Notes under the pieces: generated by a model | What the model was told of the DNA's origin: nothing | Database searches by the model: none | The model's input: the letters and a program-made list of their open reading frames with translations, nothing else | Made by a program: the position numbers and the translations under genes | Shown here: positions 11,896 to 24,150 of the stretch, one piece after another | Position numbering within the stretch: position 1 is the first letter of the stretch | How the letters are laid out: every line of letters starts with the position of its first letter | DNA from: Solenopsis invicta | Lineage: Eukaryota; Arthropoda; Insecta; Hymenoptera; Formicidae | DNA length: 64,000 bases | NCBI RefSeq assembly: GCF_016802725.1 | Contig: NC_052666.1 | Coordinates: forward strand, 23,031,497 to 23,095,496 | Direction of reading: 5' to 3'

Positions 11896-12017
11896 CGCTA
11901 GGTCCCTGAGTTAAAAAGATTAGATTCTCTGACTCGAATCAGGACCAACGTCCAAACGCTAGGTCCCTGAGTTAAAAAGATTAGATTCTTTGACTCGAAT
12001 CAGGACCAACGTCCACG
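11896..12017. repeat. Tandem duplication, two units of 61 bp
   Basis: Units 11896-11956 and 11957-12017 begin CGCTAGGTCCCTGAG and are nearly identical; I saw one substitution in the core (ttctctga against ttctttga). Such identity implies a recent duplication. Each unit contains a near-palindromic CTGACTCGAATCAG-like core. Confidence 0.9.
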
Positions 12018-12524
12018 ATCGCACGACTCTCGAAAGGTATTAAAGCGTGTCATTACACGCTGACCCATATTTCGGAGTCATTGAAGTGCGTTTGGCTTGT
12101 ATCGCACGTCCTTCTAATTTGGCCACGAGAACAAAAGAGTTTTAGTTGCATTCTTCTCTGCCTTGCTCAAATCTCAGGCATCAATCTCTTTTCGAGAGAT
12201 AACCTCCTTTCCTTAAGGCTGGATGTAACACTATTATATCATTACTTATATCACTCTTCGTGTATGTAAGTCTTTATTCGTGTTGCAAGTTATTTTCCTA
12301 TTGTAATACATTTATTGTGTTTTAGTTATTTTGCATTTTGGCCAATAGAAAAAATAATTATCGTCTAACAAAATATATTTTGGAAGTATTAAATTGTAAA
12401 GTATTTTCACATGTTGAAAATCCAAAGGAGAAACAGTGTAAAATATGTGTAAGTACAAGAATACAATTTAATTAAGAAATGATGGTACTACTAATACAAT
12501 AGTACTATTTACAAGGAAAGGGAG

Positions 12525-13325
12525 AGAGGTGTCCCTCTCCGACTTTAATATGTTGTAGTACAGATGAAAATAAAGGATATGTATTTTTGAAGACCCCTTT
12601 GAAGAAAATCGGTTTTCTACTTTCGAAGCATATATCGTCAAAACTATAAGAGATAAAAAAAAATGTTTTAATTAAGAGTTAAATGGCTTGAGAAGTACTT
12701 TATAACAATAATAAAAAAATTATTTTTTAATTTTTTTATACTTTCTCCCATCACTTACCTATTTTCTTCAAAATTTTTATTTCTTTTTATAAGCAAAATA
12801 AAACTTATTTTATTACAAATTCAACGTTACGACATTCTCATTTTCCAAAAATAATTAAAAACATCACTATACGCATGGTATGCGCACTTGTGCAGTCGTT
12901 ATGAAGTGGTTTTTAATGATTTTTGGAAAGTGGAAATGTCGCAACATAACTTTCATATACCGTTAAATTTGTAATAAAATAAGCTTTATTTTGCTTATAA
13001 AAAAACAAAAATTAAAAAGAAAATAGATAGGTGATGCAAAAATGTTAGAAAAAATTTAAAAAAAAATTTATCACTGTTATAAAGTACTCTTCAAGTTTTA
13101 ATTAGAATATTTTAATTAGAATATTTTTCTCTATCTTTTATAACTTTGACGATATACGCTTCAAAAGAAAACAACCAATTTTCTTTAAAGGAGTGTATCA
13201 CACCCTAAAAGTGAGTATTGGCACATATAAAAAAATACATGTCTCTTATTTTTATCTGTACTACAATATATTAAAGGGTCGTTGAAATTGGAGGGAGACA
13301 TTTCTGCCCCTCTTTTTGTTAGAAA
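12525..13325. mobile_element. Large palindromic element with arms of about 390 bp
   Basis: Left arm (about 12525-12900) and right arm (about 12905-13325) are inverted repeats centred near 12900. Landmarks from outside inward are a gtgtccctc-like end, TTTAATATNTTGTAGTACAG, TTCGAAGCATATATCGTC, a TTTATTACAAATT tract and AAAATAATTAAAAAC. Related partial copies lie at 6.9-7.8 kb in the same spacer. The element has no transposase and I could not assign a superfamily or a clear target duplication. Confidence 0.75.
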
Positions 13326-13660
13326 CTTATAATGCACTTTGCAATAACAAAACTTATTTAAAATACAGATAGCAAAAATGATTTTGAAAAATATTATTTC
13401 TTCAATGACGGGAACATTTATTTCTAATAAGTACTATTTTAAATTGATATTGATGCACAAAATTTAGCTTTTAATAATGTTACTCTGATGAAAAAACCAT
13501 TAAATGTGTGAGTGCAGAAAATCATTATATTTTTATTCCGATTTTTTTAAAAAACGTATTTTAATGCAAAATTTTTTTATGTTGCATGGTCATCCGATTG
13601 ATGTATTTTTTATTATTACTATCTTTTTGTTAATTTAAAATATAATTTAATAAGTTTTAG

Positions 13661-13739
13661 TATAATATAATTTTAAATATAATATAATAAGTTAAGTGGA
13701 TTACTTAACTTATTATGTTATATTTAAAATTATATAATA
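13661..13739. repeat. Near-perfect palindrome, 37-bp arms
   Basis: Arms 13661-13697 and 13703-13739 match at about 35 of 37 positions around a 5-base spacer (ggatt). It lies about 170 bp upstream of the first recognised exon of P450 copy B and is almost pure A/T. Confidence 0.85.
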
Positions 13740-13905
13740 TATATAAAATTGTTGTGTTTTTCTATTGCATAAAATATGAACAATTACATATGTAAATAAG
13801 TGCTGAATACCAATTAATTTATTTTTTATTTCATTTATTTTTTATTTAATTAATATGTAGTTATAGAAAGGAACATAACTATTTAAAAACATTAATTTTT
13901 ATAGA

Positions 13906-16900
13906 CGTACCTTTGGCTGTAATCTTTGCAATTTTGCTTATGATATTTGTTATTGGATTTAATAAGAAAGAATATTATAAACTAAAAAGAAATTTAAAAT
14001 TCGCTTTTTCGCTACCTGGTCCATCTATTTTCTCATTGTTTATCAACTCGTTGCAAATTGCTTGCAATTATAAAGGTGAGTAGAAATGTTAATTATAATC
14101 TCAAGATAAAATATCAATTTTTAATTTGAGCTTGATACTGCACGCCAAAAATTTGGAAACGCTTGCAATTTTCCGGCATTTTACCAGTAAAAGAAAAACG
14201 TAAAGAAATTTTTGATCACTTATTTTACAAGAGCACAAATAGAGATTTATAAATTTGTGTTATTGTTTTGCCGCTACAATGTTTCTAAATTACATAAAAT
14301 TGCAAATTGATATTTTTTTCAATATTTTTATTTTGAAGCATGGAAGTTTCACATTATCGAATAAAATTCAACTAAAAATATTTTTAAAAACTTTTATAAC
14401 AATATCAAATTTTTTGTGTAAAAATTTACTTTTTTTAAATTTTACCAATAATTAGTATTAATCAAGTTAAGTTTCAATGAAATGTGAAAATGTTAATTAA
14501 ATATAAACATTTGTTATATTACTATATAACAAAATTAATTTAAAAAGAAACTAAATTTTTGAAAAATTTTTTATTTTTATTTAATAGGTGGTTTTCTTTA
14601 ACAATTTTACAATAAATTATTTTTTGGTAATGCCGCATGTGCAGTCGCGTTTCTGAGACATTGAAACTTTTATTTAAAAAAAGTTGTTAAAAAATATTAA
14701 TTAGAACCAAGTTAAAGCTTCTCAAAGTTGAGTAGTGTTTTCCAGACTAAAAAATGTGTTAACATAATTTTCTGGATTAAACGTATTTAAAGGTTAAATA
14801 TAAATGTTTCTTATATTACATTTTCAAAATTTAATATAAAAGTTAGAAATATTAAAAAAATTTTCAAAACTAATTTTTCAAAAACATTTTATGCAATTTT
14901 GCAAACTATTAATGTAAATATTCAACTTTATAGAATTCATAAACTGTGTAGAAGCAACTACTAAGAAATATGGTAACCTTACTCGTTTCATCTTAGGAAC
15001 AGATTTATTTGTAGTGCTTACTAAACCTGAAGATTATAAAGTAAGTTTATTGAGAGTTATAATAATATCAAAGACATCAAATTAAAGTAAATGTACAGAA
15101 GAAGGGAATCACCTTCTATAATCTTAATCGGTGATTATGTATTTTTCTATGTATTTATTTAAATTACATATGCAGGTCGTGCTTACACATGTAAATGGCA
15201 ACAACAAAAGTACTGTGACCAAGCCGTGGGAAATATTTCTTGGCGATGGAATTATCAGAACTTCAGGTATTAATTATTTAGTATTATTTAAATAAAATGT
15301 AATTATAAAGTTAATGTATTGAAATAATCTCTTGATGAAAACGTTTTCTCACGTTTGGTGTTGATAGGTGCTCCTCATAAGCTTCGACGAAAAATAATAC
15401 AGCCTCTATTAAATGTCAAACATTCATACGAATGTGTAACATTTTTCGACATTTATAGCAATTATTGTGCGGATAATTTAGAAAAATATGTCGATGGTCC
15501 AATGTTTGATCTTAAGTTATACATAGCACGATACTCGTTTAATATATTTTTAGGTAAGAATGCGATGCGTTCGCGCACTTGATAAAAGATATTTTATTTG
15601 TAATTTGATTTATAACAAGTTACTTCATATTGTTGTGATCTACAATTACGTTTACGTGTTTCATTAATCGGATTCAGTAACCTTCGTATGATTATAACTA
15701 TTATAATCTTATATAAACCACATTAAACTTAATTAATTTAATTAAATAATTAAATTAAATTAATTAATTATTAAATTTAAATCCGATTTTGTGATTAAAA
15801 TTGAATTTATATCACTTTAATTAGCGCATTACAATACATGATTTTATATGAGTAGTTATAACTACAAATTTTATTAAACTTGAGTAATAATGACACGTAA
15901 GCGTAGTATATGCTATGCGTGATTAAATATATAAAATTGATAAACGTTAATTCACAGAGACAATATTGGGTATTCAAGGAACAGCACATGAAGGTGAACA
16001 CGACGAATTATTGTATTCGCAGGAAATGTACGTAACTTTAGCAATACTATATTATAGATATAATCAAATTGACTATCTATAATTATTTCAGATTGTTTAA
16101 AGGAGCACATAACAGATTAATAAAACCGTGGCTACAGATAGAATGGATTTTTTCTTTGACTAAAAGTGGAAAACAAATGCGTGTTGCTCAAAACACTGTG
16201 CTTGATTTCATTTGTAATGTAAGTTTCTTGTTTATTTGATCTCATACAATTATTAAGTTTGTCACATATCTGAGGAAATATAATATCACATCTTATCTGT
16301 ACGTATTTAAAGATGTATGTAATATTAAATCTCTATCCGTCCCTTGCTAAACCACAGCATGCTAAGAAAAGTATTTTTTGCAATGCTGAATTCCTTTCAC
16401 CCAAGAGAGTCTGTAATACATTTATTAAATTATATTGCTAATTAGAACTCAGTATGGGACATATTAGTAATTTTTTTTATATGTTTAATAGTGTTTTGTA
16501 TATAATAATATTAACATAATTAATATATGTAAGATATGTATTACATACGTTAATATAATTTATAATGCAATAATATATAATCTATAATAATAATAACATG
16601 AAATGTATGAATACAATCTACGATTTTCTCTTTAATGCAAATTATTTAAATGACTGCAAATTATTTAAATGACTGTTACTTTTGTCTGTATTATATATGG
16701 ATGTGCTATTTAATATAGATATCACCACAAAAAACAACAACTGTTTTTCACAATTATTGGACACGTGTGGAGCAAGTATGTGGTAGTATTACGAATAAAT
16801 TTTGCGAAGTGAGCAACGAAAACTTTATAGACGATATGAGAACTTTTTTATCTGCTGTAAGTTCATGTAAAAGTTTACTGTTTATTATATTAATGTTTAA

Positions 16901-19900
16901 TATTATTAATTAATGTTTTCTAGATTCATAGCACTGTTACAGAAACAACATCCTTTATTACACTAATGCTGGCAATGCATACGGAAATACAAGTTAGTAA
17001 TTACAGCAAAATGAAAGAAAAAAAAGAGAGAGAAAGAGCCTGTTACACATATAGAAATTTATTTACAACAATAAATTATAAAAAAATATGTCTATAAGTA
17101 TTTTATTGTACAATACTACGTTTAACCCTTAAACACACAAGTGGGTTTGAGAAGCGTCATATAAAGTTTCGAACGCTTGCTGTGTGAAGACGGATTGAGA
17201 TAGGGGTCCGGACCAGAAGGTAACAAAAGTTTAAAATCTCTTTTGTTTAATATGATTGATCAATCTTTTTGGTCAACTAGAATTCGAACGACACGGCAGC
17301 AAAGTTTTGTTAGGGTCTGTGGAACTAACGTTGTGTGCGAAACTTTTTTGTGAGTAATCTTATATAAAAATACCCGACAAAACACGTTTGAACAGATTCA
17401 TTCGCGTATATGCTCGTATATGCTCTGTCTAAAATTAAAATATTATATAGTGTTGTAGTGGGGCTTCTACGCTGGGTCCGAAATATATCATAAAACGCAT
17501 TAATTTTCAATTTTAGACACCTTGAATTAATCAAAAATATCTCATATTTGTCTTGTTAGTATAATTTTTAACAGGAATGATAATGACAATTTTTTAAATA
17601 CGACTCTTTAGCTTTAAAGCACCGTATTTTAAAACTAAAGAGTCACTGTTCAAAAAGAGCGCTAAAACGCTCAGCAATGTGTGAATGATTAAGGAGACGC
17701 TTAGTTCACTCCGACGACGGTGTGGATAACTCGCCTAGCAACCCTCACTTAGCAACGTTGTTTTTTTACAATCCCTCTTTCGATCGATGATTCTCATGGC
17801 CGGCGGATCAAATACGATCCTTTTCGTTACTTTCATAGTGAGATTCTTTCTTGCGTGCACGCTATTCTCAAATAGGAAGGGAAATTCTCGTAGTACTACG
17901 AAGAAGCTCTTGATACGATTCTTGAGTCAGGTCAGTCGTTCGTCTGAGGACCACATAAGTCCGACAGACATTTTCTTCATCTCATACGTTCGTCTGAAGA
18001 TAACGATCTTACAGACACATTAAAGTATACAATTGTTCGTTAGAAGAGTTTTAAAATCTTACTAACATTTATCGTTTAAAGAGTTCGTCTGAAGATTAAT
18101 AATATCTTACAGACATTTTCAACTATTATTTAAATTGTTTTTAAATCATTCAGATAGTTTCCTTTCATTTAACGAAATCTCTATCTCTCATTTTATCTTT
18201 TATTTATTGTCTCTGTCTCTCTGTTTCTCATTCGTTGTTTTTGTGTCTTTTATTATTTTTGTTTTTACTTTACATTCCATGTGTCTATCTTTCTTTCCTT
18301 CTTTTTAATTTATTGTAAACGTTATGCGAAGAAAGTTAAAGATTGTTCTGTCCTTTTCTTATTCATTATTATTATTATTAAATATTATAATAAAATTTTT
18401 ATATTGTGATTATTTCTCATCTTTTCCTGCGTTCCATTTCCGAAAAATAGTTATAATATTTATTCGCTTGTTTCTAACAGTCACGCTTAACTTATCTTTG
18501 CAATAAAAAACTTTAAACACCGTCCTTTAAAGTTTTTTATTGCAAAGATAAGATTTTTTAAAGGAAAAGTGAATTTTTGAAAAATTTTTTTAATTTTTAC
18601 CTAATGGTTTTTTTTTATAACTCTACAATAAATCATTTTTGTCAATGCCGTTTGATTAGTCATATTTCCGAGATTCTGAACTTTTATTTGAAGGAAAAAG
18701 TTGTTAAAAAATGATTGGTACCAAAGTTATAGATAGCTTCTCAAAGTTGAAGAAGTTTTTCAGACCCAAAAATGTGTTTACGTATTTTACGGGATCAATG
18801 TGTTTAAGAGTTAATAGGAGAAAAATTATTTTTAATTATATAACAACCGTTTTTATTTAACTTATTTTTATATTTATTTTAAATAATATTATTTAATTTC
18901 ATACATTATTGTTTAAATATTTATTTGTTATTGTTTCTACGATTTATTTTCTAGGACAAACTGCGAGAAGAAATATCTGTCACATTGGGTAATAATAAGA
19001 TTGATGCCCAAAGTCTACTTTGCATGCAGTATTTTTATATGGTTTTTCAGGAGACGTTAAGGCTATTCCCTGTTGCATCTAGTGTTAGTCGGCAACTTAC
19101 AGGAGATATTAAACTTGGTATTTCATAACACACTCAGTTCATAATAAAAAAAATTTATATAAATTTATAGTTTAATATAATGTTTTATTAAATTACAAAA
19201 ACAAACTTGACCAATTTCAGAATCGTGTACTTTGCCAGATGGATGTTTCATTATGATACCAACATTTGCAATTCATCGTAATCCTGCCTATTGGTCCAAG
19301 CCGTTGGAATTTATCCCCGAACGATTTTCATTGAAAAATTCGTCGAACCGCCATCGTTACACATATATTCCATTTGGCACGGGACTCAGAGACTGCATAG
19401 GTAGATATTATGATAAGATATTTATTTAAAAAATTATATATGTTGACAATTTTTTGATAAAATCATGTCAAAGTATACATGTCCAAAGTAATCTGTAAGT
19501 ATCTATCACATTATATTATTCAACTTGTATCATATTCATCTTGTATTGAAGTTCATGATTTTCATTTTTTTTCCAGCAATTCGTAATGCGCCCCAAAATT
19601 AATTTTACATCACTTTCACGCTAAACAAATTAAATAAACAAAATTGTTATAATATACGAATATGCAGCATGCATATTTCGATAAATATTAAGACTTTTCT
19701 TAATTATGGATTTATTATTTCTCCTTTCACATTTTCTTTTTTTTTAGGTCAAAAATACGCATTTCTATCTGTTGCGACTATAATAGTAAATTTGGTGCGA
19801 CGGTTTCGATTTTCAACAACTATCAGAAACGTAGCTGACGTTAAACTAACAAGCGATATTATATTACGGAGCCAAGGTGTTAAATGGTCTATAACTCACG

Positions 19901-19905
19901 TATGA
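13906..19905 (+). CDS. CYP4-type cytochrome P450, copy B
   Basis: This is the tandem paralogue of copy A with the same exon layout. Exons: about 13906-14073, 14934-15040, 15176-15266, 15368-15553, 15958-16027, 16092-16218, 16719-16856, 16924-16992, 18955-19117, 19221-19400, 19748-19905. The first listed exon encodes a hydrophobic anchor (VPLAVIFAILLMIFVIGF), a basic stretch and the hinge LPGP. It has no ATG and is preceded by an acceptor-like tttttatag, so the start is probably in a small upstream exon I could not find. ExxR (QETLR), PERF and PFGTGLRDCIG are intact. The I-helix reads A-IHSTV and the C-helix HKLRR, as in copy A. In exon 10, 53 of 60 residues match copy A; in exon 11, 38 of 52. 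From exon 2 to the stop there are 429 codons, so the whole protein is near the usual 500 residues. Intron 8 carries a piggyBac-like insertion. The stop codon lies in a palindrome that copy A lacks. Confidence 0.88.
14540..14797 (+). mobile_element. Solo 3' end of a piggyBac-like element in copy B intron 1
   Basis: This matches the last 250 bp of the larger element in intron 8 (18550-18814): both share the order gaaaaattttt, CTACAATAAAT-like, AATGCCG, ACTTTTATTT, AAGTTGTTAAAAAAT, CTTCTCAAAGTTGA and end with GT(A/G)TTTAA.AG.TTAA. The left border is unclear. Related sequence flanks it on both sides (around 14488-14522 and 14791-14825), so the insertion may have duplicated more than TTAA. Confidence 0.65.
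17936..18120. repeat. Three repeated TTCGTCTGA hairpin units
   Basis: Three units, at about 17938, 17988 and 18080, each begin GTTCGTCTGA(A/G)GA and end with a CAGACA motif. TCTGAAGAT and ATCTTACAGA within a unit can pair. Repeats of this kind are candidate transposase-binding sites in subterminal DNA, which is inference here. Confidence 0.7.
18491..18552. repeat. Perfect 27-bp-arm hairpin inside the piggyBac-like element
   Basis: Arms 18491-18517 and 18526-18552 are exact reverse complements around the loop caccgtcc. A second hairpin at about 17603-17645 (GACTCTTTAG and CTAAAGAGTC) also has a cACCGT loop segment, so the two palindromes are related. Confidence 0.92.
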
Positions 19906-19929
19906 GATATAGACCATTTAACACCTTGG
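19872..19929. repeat. Palindrome spanning the stop codon of P450 copy B
   Basis: Arms 19872-19893 and 19908-19929 are exact 22-bp complements. After one mismatch, ctca and tgag extend the stem around the loop cgta. The left arm encodes the last residues of the P450 and TGA (19903-19905) lies in the loop region. Copy A lacks the right arm, so a template-switch event probably copied the coding end in inverted form. Confidence 0.92.
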
Positions 19930-22900
19930 GAACGATATGCAATAACTAATTGGTAAATGTTAATTACAACATAATTATTCTTTTATAGTTTATTAATATT
20001 CTGTCAATTCTACTGTCTGTGAAATATTGATTGCGTTTATGCATATCTGTGGTAGTCTGATACACACTGATACAGTTTAAATTATTTATAAAAACGATAA
20101 TACTTTTCAAATCCAAATACCATATGTAAGATATCAATAACGATAAATTATAAACAAAAATGTAACACAGTAACAATTTCCCAATGAAGTATGTCTGTGG
20201 TATTACGCTCGATTTCAATCAACCTAAATCAATAGGATAAATCTTATAAATTTGCATACTAAGTACTTGACTTATTAACTGGATGAGAGAACGTTAAATA
20301 TATTATTTGCTTTGATTATTTGAGATTTGCATTTAACAAATAATGCGACAAATAGTATGTATTTCAGGGCTTGGTATTATAATTCGTAACTACGTCGCCA
20401 TCGCAAATATTATAAATTGGATGTGTAATTAATTCATTGATCGAGTAGAAAGGGAGAAATAGAAAGAGAAATTGACAAAGTTTTGTAATTTCTATAATAG
20501 AAAAAAAAGATAATTAATATTTGAATATAGTTACATGAAATATTTTACAATTCACGAAATTTATATATGTAAGTTACGTTTAAGATTAAGCTCATAAGTT
20601 GTGTCTCAAAGAAATCCATGTAATCGATTAATTAAATTGTTCGTATCTATTTGTCCGATCGAAGATGGCAGCACTTTTTGGAATAGTTTAAAAAATATTT
20701 GTTATGTGCTAGGTTTCAAATGTAATTATGAAAAAATAATTAACTTGTTTTAGTTATTTTATTATATTATATGTATTATACAATTCTGATTAAAGTGATA
20801 TAAAATTTATGAATTATAAATTTTTCATATTTTTATATACAGTTAATCGACAAATCCACAATCTTTTCAATGAAAAAGCTAATGCTTAATATCTTAATGT
20901 GTCTCTAATGTACTAAAATAAAATATAAGTTTATTTTATTTGAAATTGAATAGATAAATTGTTCACGTTCTATATTAGGAGAATTTAAGCTTTCCTGTAG
21001 TTGGTAAATGCACTAGAATGTACGTCTGAACAAGAACTTATCGAACTGGGGTAAGTTTTGAATAGCCAGAATTACGTATACTAAAATATTAATTTTGTTA
21101 AAAATATAATAATTGAATTATTGAAAAGCAATACACATTTAAAATATAATTTTTAATACACAAAATAATTTTATTGCGACTTAGAATTATTATTACTTAT
21201 TATTGACCACTTAGTAAACTACATCTACATACATTGTCGATATTGTCTCTAATGATAAGTCATATATGTTTCCTAATATTTCATTTGTTGATAATGTAAT
21301 GATACACAAATTGTTATAATTTCTCTTACGCGATCACGAATATTTATAGCAGAATTCGTTTTTAAGTAATGATTCGAGTGTCGTCATCAAATCATTTTTT
21401 AGTCACGTGCCTCTTAAAGTACATTTAAAACAATGTAAGACAAAAAAGTAAATAAATAAAGAGACAATCAATAATATAAAACGAGAAATTTTCGTAAATA
21501 TTTCTGATTCTTTATACGTAAATTTTTTGTTAATTTTTTTCACAGATTTATGTTAAAATGAAAAAGCTAAGGCTATGGATATATGTATTAACTTACATAG
21601 AGATGTATAATATTAAACCATAAAGGAAGGTTGTCAATATTAACGTACTATTTCGGTTTTATAGTAGATTATATTTCTTATACAAAATATAACAATAGGA
21701 CTTTGAATATATAAACACAAACTAAAAATTTTATTAAGCGATATAACAGTTTTTGTAATATTATTTTTCATTTTTCAATAATTAATGTTTTTATAACATA
21801 AGTAAAAATGAGCGTCTGAAAAATTCTATCGAAAAACTGACATAGCAGGTAGTAATGTCAAAAATCTGAAAAAATTCATTAAACATCTGTCAACATTGTA
21901 GTTGAAGATTTCATAGTTATTTTTACTAACATTGTTTAGTAATTATTTTAGTTTTAATAAACAAATTTTGTCTGTCGTCTGGTTTTCCATTTTTTGATAA
22001 AAACTATGGCTCTGAGGCAACGAATCTCTTTTATTATCTTTTTTTTTTTTAGAAAAAGTGATCAGACAGATAGATTTACTGATTTTACAATTACAAGCAG
22101 ATGTTACTTTTTGCCGGATGTCTCAGATCGTATTGTATGTTTAAATCACATTATGAGAAAAATAAAAAAGGAAAAAAAATATAACTGTTTTAGAAAGTTA
22201 CAAATAAATAAATGTAAAATGATCTAATATCAGCATTAGTAATAATAATAAAGCTTTGAAATTGCTTTAATTAAATGTTTAATTAATATAATCAAATATT
22301 TATAGTAATAATTTTTAGTAATTACATTAATAATAATCAAACATAATAGTAACCAATCGATCCACTTATTATTATTTAAACTATGCAATTTGCATAAAAT
22401 TTTCTGTATATGTATATATAGATTTTTATTTTTTTATTTAATTATCTAAGCAGATCGCGTTTCTTGATACGGTGCAATGTTTAGTTTCTATAAAATAAGG
22501 AACCGTCGCTTTAGGAGATCTATATAAGTAGCGACCTTCTTTTACTCGTTTTTTACTATTTTCTATTTCAATTGCTGATTAAGAGAACTTGTTTTTGCGT
22601 TTAAGATTAACCAATGTGTTAAAAATTAATCAAATAGAATAATGGCACCTAAATACGTTAATTATAAGAAAGTTCATGCTCAACCAACAAAGTTTCTCCA
22701 GATTACCGATAATCTATTTCCAACTTTATTAATCTCGCAATAGCGACGAACTTATTATAGTTTAGTTAATATCTGAATAGTGTGCGCTTTCTCATTTACG
22801 AATCATTACTGTTAAAAGTTCATCAAAGGCCTTGCTTAATATTTCTCGTGACATACGGACAAATTAAAATATAACGGAAAGAGTAACGAACAATCTCCGC

Positions 22901-24150
22901 GCTTGACCATGTTTTATACATTTCTTTATATCATTCTACATTTTTATTAAAATAGTGTAATTACTGTAATTGAAACGTTTATTACACACCGTGTGAAATT
23001 TAACCAATATTTCAACGCATTCTTACCAAATGCGAAGAATATGAAGATTAGAGAGCTTAGATGTAATCTGCAAAAATTCTTCCTGAAAAAATACACGAAG
23101 GGAATTTTAAACCAGCCAACACACCAGTCCGTCTAATTTCTTGAATAAATCGAGAAATAAAACGTCACGCCTAGCGAATAAAAATTCAGATTTGCCTACT
23201 TTATCTGATTACTTATTTCCTTATCCCATTAGAAAAATCGCTACGAATGGACCGAGTTAAAGGAATATAAAGTGGAATCTTATAACGGAAGCGAGTCTGC
23301 ATAATGAGAAATAAAAAGCTTCTAGCTGCTACGAAGAAGCGTCGGGAAATCTGATTTGCCCTATCTCTTCCTGAGGAAATTGTAAAATGATTTCGAGTGT
23401 GCCATGTACTGACCAGTCACAATTTTATGTTTTTTTCAAGCAAAATCAATGCGACCCGAGTCTTCAACGACTGGACAACGGCCAGATCTTGATTTCGCTT
23501 CGAGTAGTACGGTGAATGCAGCTCGATTTTACACACCGCAAATTCGCCAAAGCTTTTACTTACGACGGAGCAAAAACTGCCGGACTGCCGTCAAAGTGAT
23601 CAACAGTGGGTTTCTAAAAGAAAGTCGCGATACGAATAAAATCCGATCCTGAATTCCTCGCGCGAGTAAAATGTATATACGATAAAATGATAATCCTTTC
23701 TCGTTTGACGACGCGATAAATTCCCGCATGAAATTTAAGGTTTGTCAAGAGCTACGTCGTCGAGCCTGAAGTACGTGGTTCTAGACCGAGCTATAGTACC
23801 ATGAGTCCTTGGAAACAGCCTTGGTATAATAAGAAACTCGAGGCTGAGTAATGTCCAGTTATATTTCTTGGACTTCACGACGGAGCCGAAACTCTTTTAA
23901 CCTATCTCTCTTCTCTTCTCGACTTCCTCCCTTTTTCTCTTGGGACAACTCGAGTGTTTCAGAACACTCTTATGACGCTTGATGAATTGTTGGATTCTCA
24001 AATTATAGATAATTATGAATTAAATTACTTAATCTTTTAAGAAAATTTATTTTGATTAATATAATAAATACTGATATAATTGTTAAGAAGAATATTTAAA
24101 AAGAAGAAATTTTTCCGCGGATATATATTGATATTTACTTAGCTACGCTG
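19930..24150. other. AT-rich intergenic region
   Basis: No supported gene. Contents worth noting are a partial MITE at 22236-22362 (its inverted partner is at 24.27-24.39 kb) and a TATATAAG box near 22522, followed by a 33-codon frame at 22642. GC rises slightly from 23.1 to 23.9 kb without a recognisable exon. Confidence 0.5.
22236..22362 (-). mobile_element. Partial copy of the 24.15-kb MITE, inverted
   Basis: About 120 bp match the reverse complement of 24268-24385 with very few differences, including GAAATTGCTTTAATTAAATG and AATAATTTTTAGTAATTACA. The other half of the element is missing here. Confidence 0.8.

Larger units (their letters stand above)
17126..18810. mobile_element. piggyBac-like non-autonomous element in copy B intron 8
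   Basis: The insertion is bounded by TTAA at 17122-17125 and 18811-18814, with inverted ends CCCTTAAACACA and CTCTTAAACACA. TTAA targets and CCCT-type ends are hallmarks of the piggyBac superfamily. Copy A has a single TTAA with matching flanks at the equivalent place in its intron 8, which serves as the empty site. The interior (1685 bp) is rich in hairpins and encodes no recognisable transposase; the longest frame (17787-18023, 78 codons) is of unknown meaning. Confidence 0.8.

Noticed and set aside
22642..22743. 33-codon frame as a glutathione transferase first exon
   Set aside because: The similarity is weak, conserved N-terminal residues are missing and no following exon was found; kept only as a low-interest observation.
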